37,175 nucleotides of DNA from Lachnospiraceae bacterium (GCA_017514845.1 JAFWIM010000180.1:1-37175), one strand, 5' to 3'. Shown: positions 24,639 to 33,242, numbered from the stretch's first letter. Notes: generated by a model from the letters alone, not told the origin. A program made the numbers and translations.

Positions 24639-25124
24639 TCAGATGACAGCCACCGTGCCGTCCGCGCTCACGCATCTGCAGCAGTCATGGTAGACTTCGA
24701 TGAACTCGTATGTACCTCTGGCAGCCAGGGCTCTCGCTCTGGCAAGTTCAGGCGGCATGCTTTCATTCTTCTGAAAATGATGTATGATCCCACCGGAAAT
24801 ATTGATTGAATGGACATCATACTCCGGTCCGATATAGCACTTTGCGATGATACCTTCAAGAATTCCGCCGAGTTCGACCTCCGGGAATTCATTCTGCAGG
24901 ATCCGGATGATCTCATCCCTCTGGGCATCATTGTGCGTATGGCTGCCTATGTCGAGCTTTCTCATGGCTTCCATGTATTCCCTGGATCTCGGCTTCCTGA
25001 GCAGACGGTCCAGTTCGAGTTTGGACAGCTGGCGGGAAGATGTCCGAGCCTCATTTTTCCTCTCAAGCGAGAGCCCGCCTCCAATCTGCTGATTCTGTCT
25101 GTTTCCTAAAATCGGTCTCGGCAT
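24639..25124 (-). CDS. Hypothetical protein of the zinc-ribbon/kinase cluster
   Basis: 161 aa from the ATG at 25122-25124, chosen because GGAGG lies 5 nt upstream; six further codons precede it without a site. Soluble, with a basic N-terminal half (LSKLELDRLLRKPRSREYMEAMRKLDIG) and an alpha/beta C-terminal half ending in VYHDCCRCVSADG, whose Cys/His cluster could bind metal. I do not recognise the family. It has its own likely promoter (25149-25178) after the AAA+ gene. Confidence 0.65.
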   Translation of the reverse strand: MPRPILGNRQNQQIGGGLSLERKNEARTSSRQLSKLELDRLLRKPRSREYMEAMRKLDIGSHTHNDAQRDEIIRILQNEFPEVELGGILEGIIAKCYIGPEYDVHSINISGGIIHHFQKNESMPPELARARALAARGTYEFIEVYHDCCRCVSADGTVAVI

Positions 25125-25148
25125 ATCGGCCTCCGTTCTCATATGTCA

Positions 25149-25178
25149 ATTATAACAACTTCCCACTTATCGATGCCA
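25149..25178 (-). promoter_or_regulatory. Candidate internal promoter before the hypothetical and M48 genes
   Basis: The minus strand shows TGGCAT (25173-25178), an 18-bp spacer and a perfect TATAAT (25149-25154), ending about 25 nt before the start codon. It would allow the last two genes of the cluster to be expressed separately. Confidence 0.5.
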
Positions 25179-25222
25179 GACCAGTCGGCAGATCGCGATT
25201 TACTGGACCGTGTGTGGGAAGT
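25158..25222 (-). repeat. Inverted repeat after the AAA+ gene
   Basis: Perfect 9-bp arms (ACTTCCCAC, 25158-25166; GTGGGAAGT, 25214-25222) enclose an imperfect inner pairing (CCAGACCAGT with ACTGGACCG). It overlaps the candidate internal promoter and lacks a T-tract, so it could be an attenuator-like or processing hairpin. Confidence 0.5.
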
Positions 25223-25226
25223 ATTC

Positions 25227-26807
25227 TCAGTTGTTGGACAAAAGGACCTTCCTTGTCTTGGGGCCCTGCCTCTGGGAGAGCTTATCCTCACCGATCGGTC
25301 TGCCGGACGCCGGCACTGCTCTTGTACGTCCCCACTCGCGGATTGCCTCGATCTTCTCGGGGCTGGTCTGCGAGAGCGGCACGACATTGTTGAACGCGGT
25401 GAGCAGCGCCTGCTCATTGAGGATAAAATTCGGATTGGATATCTGGCGATAGGCAAGGTCCCTGACCGTGGACTCCAGATCCGCGCCTGTGAATCCCTCG
25501 GAGAGCGCCACCAACCGGTCTGCCAACGGACCCGTGAAATTGAGGCGCAGGTATTTCCTCATATAAAGAGCGAGTATGTCCATTCTCTCCTTGCTGCTCG
25601 GCAGGTCGATGAAGAACATCTCGTCGAATCTGCCTCTGCGCAGAAGTTCGGACGGCAGCATGCTGACATCATTGGCTGTTGCGACGACAAATACGTTCTT
25701 TCTGCACTCCTGCAGCCAGAACAGGAACTGGCCGACCATGCGGGTCGAGACACCTCCGTCGTTGCCTGACCCCGCCCCCGACAGTCCTTTTTCAATCTCA
25801 TCGATCCAAAGAATGCAGGGCGAGACCTCCTCCGCTGTGGCGAGGGCATCCCTGAGCTGCTGCTCGGACTGACCTACGTACATGCCCTGGACAGTCGCAA
25901 AGTCCAGACGATAAAGCGGGAGCTTCCAGCTTGCCGAAATAGATTTTGCGGACAGTGACTTTCCGCAGCCGGGAACGCCTACCAGAAGGATCCCTCTCGG
26001 CGGGCGGAGTCCCATACTGCGAAGCTGGTCTCTTTTTTCCGGTGTCATGAGGGCTTTCTTTTCATCAAGCCAGGATTTTAATCCGTCGAGACCACCCACC
26101 TCGCGGTCCTTCGGATCGACCTTGATTCGCTCAAGCCCGGAGATATCTGAGAACATCGACTCCTTGGAGGCACGAATCTCGTCGAGATCTTCTTTAAGGA
26201 TCCTCTCCTTGGCAATCAGAGAGGCCATAATGTTCTCAGCTTCTATTCTCGTCACACCCGTGAGAACGGATGCTGCCTCGCGGATGTCGGCGTAATCCCA
26301 CTCGATCCTGATCTGACCGCGGTAATCATTGATGTACTCGCCGATGATCTGCAGCATTTCCTCCTCCGTAGGAAGATCGATCCGGACAGACATTCCCAGC
26401 CTCTGAAGCTGGTTCCAGACAGGCTGATCGGAGAGGACGATGATTTCGCTGCTGGTCTCATTTGCAAGATTGCAGGTCGCAAGGAGCTGCTTTGCGTCCG
26501 CATTGTCGCCGCTGATATCCGGAATTTCCGTCAGTATCATCGTCATGTTTGACCTGCGGCGCATCTGGTCGGACATGTAGGCGATCGCGCCGTAGAAGGT
26601 CGGATCATCCTCGATCGTCCGGTTGCTTGCGAGGTCGTAGATGCCCTTGGACAGCGAGCTCACGCAGAACGGCAGCTGCAGCTCGTCCGAGACACTCTTA
26701 AGGACCTCAAGTGCCCGGTCCTTCTCTATCGTATTCACGACGACAAATGGAATACGGGCTTTGGAATATTGAAACAGGAGCTTTCTGCTCTCAGCTGTAT
26801 CACTCAT
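25227..26807 (-). CDS. AAA+ ATPase (Ycf46-like)
   Basis: 526 aa. The N-terminal half (1-230) resembles a degenerate nucleotide-binding fold. The AAA+ domain (about 232-470) is complete: Walker A GVPGCGKS (277-284), pore-loop-like GMYVGQSE (308-315), Walker B ILWIDE (332-337), sensor-1 Asn379 and the arginine region RRGRFDE (390-396). The architecture fits the Ycf46-type AAA proteins, single-ring ATPases that remodel proteins. AGAGGGG precedes the ATG and overlaps the end of the 57-aa gene. Its position among zinc-ribbon membrane proteins and upstream of an M48 protease suggests that it remodels or delivers members of this complex; this is inference. Confidence 0.88.
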   Translation of the reverse strand: MSDTAESRKLLFQYSKARIPFVVVNTIEKDRALEVLKSVSDELQLPFCVSSLSKGIYDLASNRTIEDDPTFYGAIAYMSDQMRRRSNMTMILTEIPDISGDNADAKQLLATCNLANETSSEIIVLSDQPVWNQLQRLGMSVRIDLPTEEEMLQIIGEYINDYRGQIRIEWDYADIREAASVLTGVTRIEAENIMASLIAKERILKEDLDEIRASKESMFSDISGLERIKVDPKDREVGGLDGLKSWLDEKKALMTPEKRDQLRSMGLRPPRGILLVGVPGCGKSLSAKSISASWKLPLYRLDFATVQGMYVGQSEQQLRDALATAEEVSPCILWIDEIEKGLSGAGSGNDGGVSTRMVGQFLFWLQECRKNVFVVATANDVSMLPSELLRRGRFDEMFFIDLPSSKERMDILALYMRKYLRLNFTGPLADRLVALSEGFTGADLESTVRDLAYRQISNPNFILNEQALLTAFNNVVPLSQTSPEKIEAIREWGRTRAVPASGRPIGEDKLSQRQGPKTRKVLLSNN

Positions 26808-26819
26808 GGCTGCCCCTCT

Positions 26820-26993
26820 TTAAATTCTGTTGACCGGATGGTTCCTGATCAGGAAGCGGAGTTTCCCGGTCCTGTCAGACTTGGCGGAATCCTCCAGAGA
26901 CTTCTGAGCGTCATCCGCATATTTCGTGACCATAGAAATATATTTTCCACGGATATCCGAAGGGATCGCGTTCACACTGACGACTCTCTTCAT
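26820..26993 (-). CDS. Small 57-aa protein overlapping its neighbour
   Basis: 57 aa, basic, mostly helical (MKRVVSVNAIPSDIRGKYIS..., then KYADDAQKSLEDSAK and LRFLIRNHPVNRI). The ATG at 26991-26993 overlaps the TGA of the preceding gene (ATGA), so it is translated by coupling, and the stop is 12 nt before the AAA+ start. The packing on both sides makes it a real gene. No family is recognised. A small adaptor for the AAA+ ATPase is possible. Confidence 0.75.
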   Translation of the reverse strand: MKRVVSVNAIPSDIRGKYISMVTKYADDAQKSLEDSAKSDRTGKLRFLIRNHPVNRI

Positions 26994-27265
26994 GAGAGCC
27001 AGCTCTTTCTCATGGCGTTCAAAGTCTGAAGCAGCCCGCTCTCACCGTTTGCGTGGGCCATATTTCTTTTGAACCTGTCGCTCGCGTCGTCAAGCCTCTT
27101 ATTGACCGCCTCGATCATCTTGGCCGTAAAGCGCTCCGCGACACCCGACTGCCACGGGATCGTCCCCCGCTCCATGGCGGCGACGACGTCCTCATCGCTG
27201 TCATGATTCTTAAGCATATCAAATAGACTTATCCAGTCCGAATACGTCGATGGTGTTCGTATCAT
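26990..27265 (-). CDS. Small helical protein of the zinc-ribbon/kinase cluster
   Basis: 91 aa from the ATG at 27263-27265, which overlaps the stop of the previous gene (ATGA). Helical, charged (KMIEAVNKRLDDASDRFKRNMAHANG), no membrane span, no recognised family. It ends in an ATGA overlap with the 57-aa gene, so three consecutive genes are joined by 4-nt overlaps and probably produced in fixed ratio. Confidence 0.75.
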   Translation of the reverse strand: MIRTPSTYSDWISLFDMLKNHDSDEDVVAAMERGTIPWQSGVAERFTAKMIEAVNKRLDDASDRFKRNMAHANGESGLLQTLNAMRKSWLS

Positions 27266-27972
27266 ACTCTGTGTTTCCTCCTGACCACTACCTGCGGCGG
27301 GACGATATCCCATGCCGGAAGCCCCTTTGCCAGTGCGGACGACTCGCCCTGCTCGAGCAGGCTCATCACTGTCTCCGCGTCGCTGACATCGATCTGCTTG
27401 TTGTTTTTGACTGCTTCCACTGCGGTTGCAAATGCTCCCGCCGCCGCAGTCGGAGTCGTCGTCCCCGCAAATCCTGAGCGGGCAAAACCCGAATACTCAC
27501 TGTTCGGTTCCGCTTCGAATGCGCTGAAGATTGGCTCCGGCTCGGTCTTTGGCTGTTCCGGCTCAACCTTTGCGGGCTCCGCCAACGGAGCAGCCTGTTC
27601 GAACGCGCTGAAGGTCGGCTCCGGCTCGGCCTTCGGCTGTTCCGGCTCGGCCTTGACCGGCTCCGCCAACGGAGCAGCCTGTTCGAACGCGCTGAAGGTC
27701 GGCTCCGGCTCGGCCTTCGGCTGTTCCGGCTCGGCCTTGACCGGCTCCGTCACCGGGACATCCTGCTCGAACGCGCTGAAGGTCGGCTCTGCCTTGACCG
27801 GTTCAACCTTCGCAGGCTCAGCCTGCGGAATGTCCTGCACTTCCTCCGCCTGCGATCTCGCAACAGGTGTCATGAGTTTCGTGCCGCACTTTACGCAGAA
27901 TCGATACCCTGCTTTATTTGCCGTCCCGCACTTTGTGCAGTACACTTTGTCACTGTTAAAATTCATATCCAT
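27262..27972 (-). CDS. Zinc-ribbon protein with 28-residue Pro/Glu repeats
   Basis: 236 aa. The N-terminal zinc ribbon has Cys12, Cys15, Cys26 and Cys29. Residues about 60-155 consist of 28-residue repeats (TFSAFEQ-AAPLAEP-VKAEPEQ-PKAEPEP); the FSAFE motif occurs four times. The last 60 residues are a small helical region followed by a basic tail (PPQVVVRRKHRV). No membrane span. Repeated hydrophobic motifs spaced on a stiff acidic Pro/Glu arm suggest a multivalent scaffold that binds several copies of a partner; this is inference. GGAGG lies 6 nt before the ATG. Confidence 0.8.
   Translation of the reverse strand: MDMNFNSDKVYCTKCGTANKAGYRFCVKCGTKLMTPVARSQAEEVQDIPQAEPAKVEPVKAEPTFSAFEQDVPVTEPVKAEPEQPKAEPEPTFSAFEQAAPLAEPVKAEPEQPKAEPEPTFSAFEQAAPLAEPAKVEPEQPKTEPEPIFSAFEAEPNSEYSGFARSGFAGTTTPTAAAGAFATAVEAVKNNKQIDVSDAETVMSLLEQGESSALAKGLPAWDIVPPQVVVRRKHRV
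27530..27790 (-). repeat. 84-bp in-frame tandem repeats
   Basis: About three near-identical 84-bp units encode the Pro/Glu/FSAFE repeats. Units at about 27600-27683 and 27684-27767 are almost the same at the DNA level, so copy number could change by recombination. Confidence 0.8.
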
Positions 27973-27984
27973 GCCGCACCTCCA

Positions 27985-29712
27985 TCAGACATTTGTCCTT
28001 ACATGACGACGGGTTCCGGAGAGCTTTCTCACGTACTGCTCGGGTGATATCTGTTCAAGGTATTCGACTACATGAGCAGCTTTGGCATCCTTCTGATTGA
28101 ACTCCGCAATGAAATCAACGATCTCCGCCATCATGGCACGCAGGATCTCAATGCTGTTCTTCGAAAGATTATCATAGTCCTGTATGATGCGCTGACGGTC
28201 GCTCTCAATCGACTTCTTGCTGCTGAAATGCTTCACGACAAAGAATATGCCTGCTACCGCAGCTATAATTCCGAGGAAAAGATGGCCGGTAAACATCATG
28301 AGCAGACCGACAACGCCGATCACGCCTCCACCGTACAGACAGAGCTGATCAAAACCGGACATGACGCACTTAGCCAGCTTTGCGTCCCGTTCCTGCGTGA
28401 GCTGGGCGATCATTTTTCCCTCAAGCTCCTGCTCATTTCGCCCATCCGCAGTCTTGTCGTTAAATGTCCCTATTGTGATGTCAATGTACTGGGGGATGTT
28501 CATGCGATTCCTGGCTGTAACATCGTTATATGCGCTGATGATCCAGTCTTTGGTCAGGGCAATTGCAAATTTCTGGGTGGAACAGCTTGCGCCGGACCCC
28601 TCCGGATCCATAGCGGCATCTGTGAGCAGCTGCGTGAAATCCTTGTGGGTATCGTAGACCTGCTGCTCGGCATCCATGACTGACTTCGCCCGCTTCTCAT
28701 CGCCTTCAAACTCCTTGACGAGCTGCTCATAATGTCTCTTCCTTCGAAGTGGCAGCTCCTCGTCGTCAAAGTCGGTGACCAGGCTGTCGAGGATTCCGTC
28801 GAGCTGCTCCCTCAGAGTAGCTGTGGAAGTCTCCTGCTGATAAATATTTATGAAATAATCGAGCATCGTACCGTGAAGCTCAGCCCCCTCCATGACATCG
28901 ACGAGCTGGCGCCATGTGGTACTGTATTTCGGGAGATACGTGTAGCCCGACTGATAGACCTTTCTCTTGCTCACGATGGCTTTTGACCACTGGTCCGTCT
29001 GCTGCTCGACAAATCCGGGTTTGTTGATCAGATTGTCCATCCACTCATTGATGGTCTTAGATATAAGTCCCTCAGTGTCAGCACCCATGAGGCCGCTGGC
29101 GTAAGCGTCCAGAATAATGACTGTCTTGCGGTCGAGATCTTCCTCGTCCTGATTGTCCAGGTATCTTTTCGTCCACTGGAGGCAGCTGCCTGCCCTGTCC
29201 GCTCTTCTGCAGACCAGTGCAAAGAACAGAGACGTTTTTTCATCATTCCTGCGAATGCCTTCCCGAACCGCTCTCTCAGCAATATCCTTTTTGTCGTTGA
29301 TCCATGCGGCAAGTGCTACCAGACAGGGAGCAAGCCAATATCCGGGGGTCTGGACCATCAGCTCCTCTGAAATCGTGTTTATTGTCGACTGGCGGATCAG
29401 CCCCAGATCATCGGCCTGAAGAATACCCGTCGCAGACCTGCGGACCACATCATAATGTCCGTATTTCTTGTTGAGCTCATTGTCGAACTGAACAAGGCGG
29501 GTCTCGGCCTGCGCCAGTCTGTTGGCTCTTCCCTGAGAGATGACATACTCCTCGAATTCTCTGGTGAGGGCGGCAAGCTCATTATTAAGAGCCACGACCT
29601 TGTGGTCCACACTGCCCACACTGTCCTCGAGATCCTGCAGTTTGCTGCCGACGATCTGGAGATTTCTCTCGATGATCGACAGATCAGCAGCCTCTATTAT
29701 GCGCTCTGCCAT
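27985..29712 (-). CDS. Coiled-coil membrane protein of unknown function
   Basis: 575 aa. An N-terminal coiled coil (about 10-85: LQIVGSKLQDLEDSVGSVDHKVVALNNELAAL) is followed by a long helical region (about 90-450) and a helical hairpin of two membrane spans (about 458-496: GVIGVVGLLMMF, GIIAAVAGIFFVV). A further helical C-terminus (about 500-575) is basic at the end. It lacks a signal peptide, so most of it should be cytoplasmic. It resembles a membrane-tethered scaffold; no enzyme motif is visible and I do not recognise the family. AGGAGG lies 9 nt before the ATG. It begins 25 nt after a family-2 repeat. Confidence 0.75.
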   Translation of the reverse strand: MAERIIEAADLSIIERNLQIVGSKLQDLEDSVGSVDHKVVALNNELAALTREFEEYVISQGRANRLAQAETRLVQFDNELNKKYGHYDVVRRSATGILQADDLGLIRQSTINTISEELMVQTPGYWLAPCLVALAAWINDKKDIAERAVREGIRRNDEKTSLFFALVCRRADRAGSCLQWTKRYLDNQDEEDLDRKTVIILDAYASGLMGADTEGLISKTINEWMDNLINKPGFVEQQTDQWSKAIVSKRKVYQSGYTYLPKYSTTWRQLVDVMEGAELHGTMLDYFINIYQQETSTATLREQLDGILDSLVTDFDDEELPLRRKRHYEQLVKEFEGDEKRAKSVMDAEQQVYDTHKDFTQLLTDAAMDPEGSGASCSTQKFAIALTKDWIISAYNDVTARNRMNIPQYIDITIGTFNDKTADGRNEQELEGKMIAQLTQERDAKLAKCVMSGFDQLCLYGGGVIGVVGLLMMFTGHLFLGIIAAVAGIFFVVKHFSSKKSIESDRQRIIQDYDNLSKNSIEILRAMMAEIVDFIAEFNQKDAKAAHVVEYLEQISPEQYVRKLSGTRRHVRTNV

Positions 29713-29736
29713 ATAGTTCTACCTCCTTGTTCATTT

Positions 29737-29785
29737 TGTGCATTCATCATAGATTTACGTCACGAGAATTCTGCGTCAGAGATTA
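29737..29785 (-). repeat. Family-2 repeat containing a stop codon (copy after YARHG protein)
   Basis: A 49-bp copy. On plus it reads TGTGCATTCATCATAGATTT... and ends ...CAGAGATTA; the final TTA is the TAA stop of the gene at 29783-30826. The next gene's ribosome binding site starts about 12 nt beyond the other end. Confidence 0.85.
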
Positions 29786-30826
29786 ATAATCCGGGAATTT
29801 TCTGTCGGCGTAATACTGATTCAGCAGCTTGACATTTGCAACTTCATTGGCATTCAGATACTGATCGCCGAAGGATGCCTTCGGCACTGTCGGTGAATAC
29901 CAGGTCTTCTGCTTAAAATAATTGAGCCAGTTCTCATTCTGAAAGATATAGCCGTGCTTTGCGTATATCTCATTGATGCAGTAGCGCACCTGACCTGCCG
30001 TCATCCCGTTCACATCCCCGTAGGACCACACGCGGCTGCCGGAATCCGGGTACGCAAAGGACTCTGCTGTGTCATTCGGGATTGAGATCGGCTGCCCGGT
30101 CGATGCATCAATAATGTTGGGCTGGCTGATCGTCTGCGGAGGTACTTCTGTCGGAGTCGCCGTCGGAATCGGTGTAGACGTTGCCGTCGGAATCGGTGTC
30201 GGCGTTGCCACGGAAGCAGCTGTTGCTGCTGCGGAAGCAGTTGTTGTTTCCGCGGAAGTAGTTGTTGCTGCCGCGGAAGTAGTTGCTGCTGCCGCAGCGC
30301 TTGTTGTTGACGTTTCCTCAGACGCGGTCTCTGTCTTGCTTTCGTCCGGCGATTCAGCCGGCATCGTCTCTACTGTATTCGTCTGCGACGAATCAGGCTC
30401 TATCTTCATTGTCAGGAGCGGCGCAAGCACAAAAAACCCCAGGAGAAGTGCTGCGACGGCCGCTGAGACTATAGCTATGATCGGAATAACAGACTTCTTC
30501 TTCGGCGTCTGCGTCTGATTATCAAAGCTATTGTCGTACCGGTCTGCTTCATATTCATATAAATGCTGGGATGTCCCACCGGACAGAAGTGAAGAATCCG
30601 ATTCATAAGACGAATCAAAACTCTGGTCCTTTAAAACGGTCGTCTCCTCCGGTTCCGGTTCATTGCCGGACAGGATGCCTTCGAATTTGAACCCGCAGTA
30701 AGGGCAGAAGGAAGCTGCCTCCGGTATTCTCTCGCCGCAATTCGGACAAAATTTCGCTGTGCCGGCGAAAGCATTTGATGTGTCTGTCTCTTCCCGGTTC
30801 GCATTGTTCCACGATGAATTTTCCAT
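29783..30826 (-). CDS. Zinc-ribbon, single-span membrane protein with outer YARHG domain
   Basis: 347 aa. A cytoplasmic zinc ribbon (Cys27, Cys30, Cys41, Cys44), an acidic linker, and one membrane span (about 112-137, preceded by KKK, fitting an inside N-terminus). Then a Ser/Thr/Ala stalk with PTPIPTAT repeats and a C-terminal YARHG-type domain (about 270-347: NEIYAKHGYIF...WYSPTVP...LNANEVANV). YARHG is a short extracellular domain of unknown ligand. I start at the ATG 30824-30826 (GAGG 8 nt upstream); six and 33 codons further upstream are other ATGs, overlapping the previous gene. It is a paralogue in layout of the gene at 35258-36295. It probably carries an outside signal to the kinase/phosphatase pair (inference). 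Confidence 0.85.
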   Translation of the reverse strand: MENSSWNNANREETDTSNAFAGTAKFCPNCGERIPEAASFCPYCGFKFEGILSGNEPEPEETTVLKDQSFDSSYESDSSLLSGGTSQHLYEYEADRYDNSFDNQTQTPKKKSVIPIIAIVSAAVAALLLGFFVLAPLLTMKIEPDSSQTNTVETMPAESPDESKTETASEETSTTSAAAAATTSAAATTTSAETTTASAAATAASVATPTPIPTATSTPIPTATPTEVPPQTISQPNIIDASTGQPISIPNDTAESFAYPDSGSRVWSYGDVNGMTAGQVRYCINEIYAKHGYIFQNENWLNYFKQKTWYSPTVPKASFGDQYLNANEVANVKLLNQYYADRKFPDY

Positions 30827-30849
30827 ATTATAGTCCTCTTCCATTACAG

Positions 30850-31776
30850 TTATTCCGCCGGCTTCTGTTTTAAGTGGAAACCGCAGACGAACCTCCTCTG
30901 ACTGCCATAATCCGCAAGCGGACACACAAACGGCTGCTCCGAGGAAATTCTGTCTTTGCCTTCCGGAGTAAAATGACCGCAGTCATATTTCTCACACATT
31001 GTGGTCTCAGGGTCATAGGAAACAAGCACGAACGTGTGCCATCTCCAGTTGGGAATTCCACTCACCCCGTTATCCTGCATCACAATATCGCCGGGGCTAA
31101 GCTGACTCTGATCTGTCACAAGTTCAAATCCGTGTGTTGTGAGATACAGGGCTTCGTTTCCTACATTCATTCCCTTGGCAGGCTGATCGGTCATCCCCAG
31201 ATTCCATAGAGCCCGCGCAATCAGTCGGTCACAGCTGATGAAGCCATCCTCGCATGGCGGCATCGTCTGGGAATCACCGTAGGTATATCCGTTGTCATGG
31301 GCTGTCTGGTAGACTGCTGCCACCTCAGCCAAAAACTCTTCTGCCGTAAAGTCCGCATACTCAATCACGGTCTGGTCTGCGCTGTTCTCCACTATATCGA
31401 GCACAGCCTGAAGAGTAGCCTCGTCTGTAATCAGCTCGTCTTCCTGCAGGACAGGAGCCGGGGCAGATTCCTGCTCTTCCGGAACGATGACTGAATCTGT
31501 TCCGGAGTTCGCCTGCGTCCCTGTCACAATATCGGCATCATTGTCACTGTCTGCCGTCTTATTGTCACTGTCTGCCGTCTCATTGTCACTGTCCACCGTC
31601 TCATTGTCACTGTCTGCCGTCTTATTGTCACTATCCACCGCCTCATTGTCTTGTGAGACATGTACGTTTTCTGTGACATCATTTTGATTCCTGCTGACAC
31701 CGCATCCTGTCGCGAAGACCATGGTCCAGATGCAGATCATCGCAGTCAGTCTGAGTCCTGCACTACAACACTTCAC
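30850..31776 (-). CDS. Lipoprotein with NlpC/P60- or CHAP-like hydrolase domain
   Basis: 308 aa. The signal sequence ends in a lipobox FATGC (Cys25). A spacer of six heptads (DSDNETV/DSDNKTA) follows, then a globular domain (about 115-308). This has a Cys-helix segment (GFISCDRLIARALWNLG), QLSPGDIVMQD, and WRWHTFVLVSYD, in the Cys...GD...His order of NlpC/P60-like and CHAP-like peptidoglycan amidases. Assignment to either family is tentative. The start is GTG with GGGAGGGG about 10 nt upstream. It probably acts on the wall from the outer membrane face, within a cluster of proteins with outer sensing domains. Confidence 0.72.
   Translation of the reverse strand: MKCCSAGLRLTAMICIWTMVFATGCGVSRNQNDVTENVHVSQDNEAVDSDNKTADSDNETVDSDNETADSDNKTADSDNDADIVTGTQANSGTDSVIVPEEQESAPAPVLQEDELITDEATLQAVLDIVENSADQTVIEYADFTAEEFLAEVAAVYQTAHDNGYTYGDSQTMPPCEDGFISCDRLIARALWNLGMTDQPAKGMNVGNEALYLTTHGFELVTDQSQLSPGDIVMQDNGVSGIPNWRWHTFVLVSYDPETTMCEKYDCGHFTPEGKDRISSEQPFVCPLADYGSQRRFVCGFHLKQKPAE
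31540..31650 (-). repeat. 21-bp in-frame tandem repeats in the lipoprotein gene
   Basis: Five to six copies of a 21-bp unit (ATTGTCACTGTCTGCCGTCTT on plus, with 1-3 changes) encode the DSDNETV heptads. The units are nearly identical and could change in number. Confidence 0.85.
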
Positions 31777-31823
31777 TTTTCGTCCCCCTCCCTTTTGCGC
31801 TTTCGCTGCCCGGATGCACCGAT

Positions 31824-33212
31824 TTACTTGCTCAGGTAACAGTCTACGATCCTGATATTATATTTTCCGCTGATCTGCAGCCTGAATTGTGACAGATCCT
31901 CAAGGCTCACTTCAAAATGCTGTATGCCTGATTCTTTCACCACAGGATCGGATTTGTAGAGCTGCCTCATTCCTGAACCACCGTAAATTGCAACGACCGG
32001 CGTCACCACATCCGCGCCCTCAGGCTCCGCGTTCATAATGATCGTTCCGGAGAGTTTAGTGTAGCCGCAGTCTGTGATATCATATTCAACCCAGTTATCC
32101 TGATTTTCATGAGTTCCCGCATAACCGGAAGCGTACGTATTACCTGCATTGTCACGTATAGTTGTCGTGATATATTCAATTCCGCCTTCGGCGCTGGAGC
32201 CGTTCCAATACTCCAGATCTGAAATCGGGACACGGTCCAGAGCGGAGGTATTACGATAAGGCACCATCGTTGAGTACTGTTCGTATCCCTCATCATTGTG
32301 GAGGACCGGGTCAACGACCCTGATATCGCCCTGCCCGCAGATTCCCACTTTCAATTTTTCGACACCATAGATCTTTAACGTGACATCTTCCGGTTTGAAT
32401 CCGTTACAGACCTTCTGCGACTTATAGATCAGACCTCCGTCAGCATAGACCTGCACGAATGTATCCGGATGATTATCCGTCCGCCTTTCATAATTTAACA
32501 CGATGCGGAAGCTGAAGTACTTGTACTGATCCCCGATTAAGTACTCTGTGACATTCTCGACGTTGCTCCGCGTTCCACCAAGACCGGCATCATACTCATT
32601 ATTATAGTTATCATGTACATGGGAATGCACGACAAGCTCATTGCCGGTCGTCTCTCCTCCGAATGACGTCAGACGAATTGCCGGAGCCGTATAATAGTGA
32701 TCGTTAGTCCCGCTCCCCACTAAAGGCTCAGCGTTCTCGGTTGTTGCGGCAGTCTCAGTCGTTGCTGTAGTTTCAGATACTACAGTTTCAGTCTTCACTG
32801 TGGTTTCAGATACCGCGGATTCGTGCATCACTGAATTTTCAGATGCCTCGACAGCTTCAGACATCTCTGATTCTTCAGAAGACGCTTCCGGTTGTACCGG
32901 CGGTTTGGGAGATTTCCCTCCACTTGCTCTGATAAGGCCTACAGCAGCTGCGACAACAAGAAAGCAGCAGACAAAAAGGAGAGCGCGCACGAGCAGCTTT
33001 GAGCGTGGAGGTGCCTGCTCGATCTTCTCTGTGACGACCGGCCGCTCAGGCACAATTACAATATCGTCCTGTACAATGCGCCATGTATCACCGCTGTACA
33101 CTTCCTCTGAAGAATGCTGCAAATCCGCTCCGCAGGACGCGCATTTCCCATCAGTAACAGAATTCCAGGCACCGCAGTATGGACAATAACTTCCTTGTGT
33201 ATCCTCTGTCAT
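31824..33212 (-). CDS. Zinc-ribbon, single-span membrane protein with two NPCBM-like outer domains
   Basis: 462 aa. The N-terminal zinc ribbon has Cys10, Cys13, Cys24 and Cys27. One membrane span lies at about 73-94, followed by a Ser/Thr/Glu stalk with VSETT repeats. The outer region has two similar beta-rich domains (about 172-305 and 315-462) resembling NPCBM-type carbohydrate-binding modules: YKYFSFRIVLNYERR...FVQVYADGGLIYKS...LKVGICGQGDIRVVDPVL and VEYDITDCGYTKLSGTIIM...VVAIYGG...FRLQISGKYNIRIVDCYL. It should bind sugar outside the cell, perhaps wall glycans. GAGGGGG lies about 8 nt before the ATG. It is the third member of the zinc-ribbon-span-sensor set in this cluster. Confidence 0.85.
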   Translation of the reverse strand: MTEDTQGSYCPYCGAWNSVTDGKCASCGADLQHSSEEVYSGDTWRIVQDDIVIVPERPVVTEKIEQAPPRSKLLVRALLFVCCFLVVAAAVGLIRASGGKSPKPPVQPEASSEESEMSEAVEASENSVMHESAVSETTVKTETVVSETTATTETAATTENAEPLVGSGTNDHYYTAPAIRLTSFGGETTGNELVVHSHVHDNYNNEYDAGLGGTRSNVENVTEYLIGDQYKYFSFRIVLNYERRTDNHPDTFVQVYADGGLIYKSQKVCNGFKPEDVTLKIYGVEKLKVGICGQGDIRVVDPVLHNDEGYEQYSTMVPYRNTSALDRVPISDLEYWNGSSAEGGIEYITTTIRDNAGNTYASGYAGTHENQDNWVEYDITDCGYTKLSGTIIMNAEPEGADVVTPVVAIYGGSGMRQLYKSDPVVKESGIQHFEVSLEDLSQFRLQISGKYNIRIVDCYLSK

Positions 33213-33242
33213 TGTAGCTTCCCCCTCATTAGCAAATAACTT

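Noticed and set aside
30827..30925. Longer N-terminus for the zinc-ribbon YARHG protein
   Set aside because: The extra 33 codons overlap the lipoprotein gene and lack a ribosome binding site; the ATG at 30826 has GAGG at the right distance.
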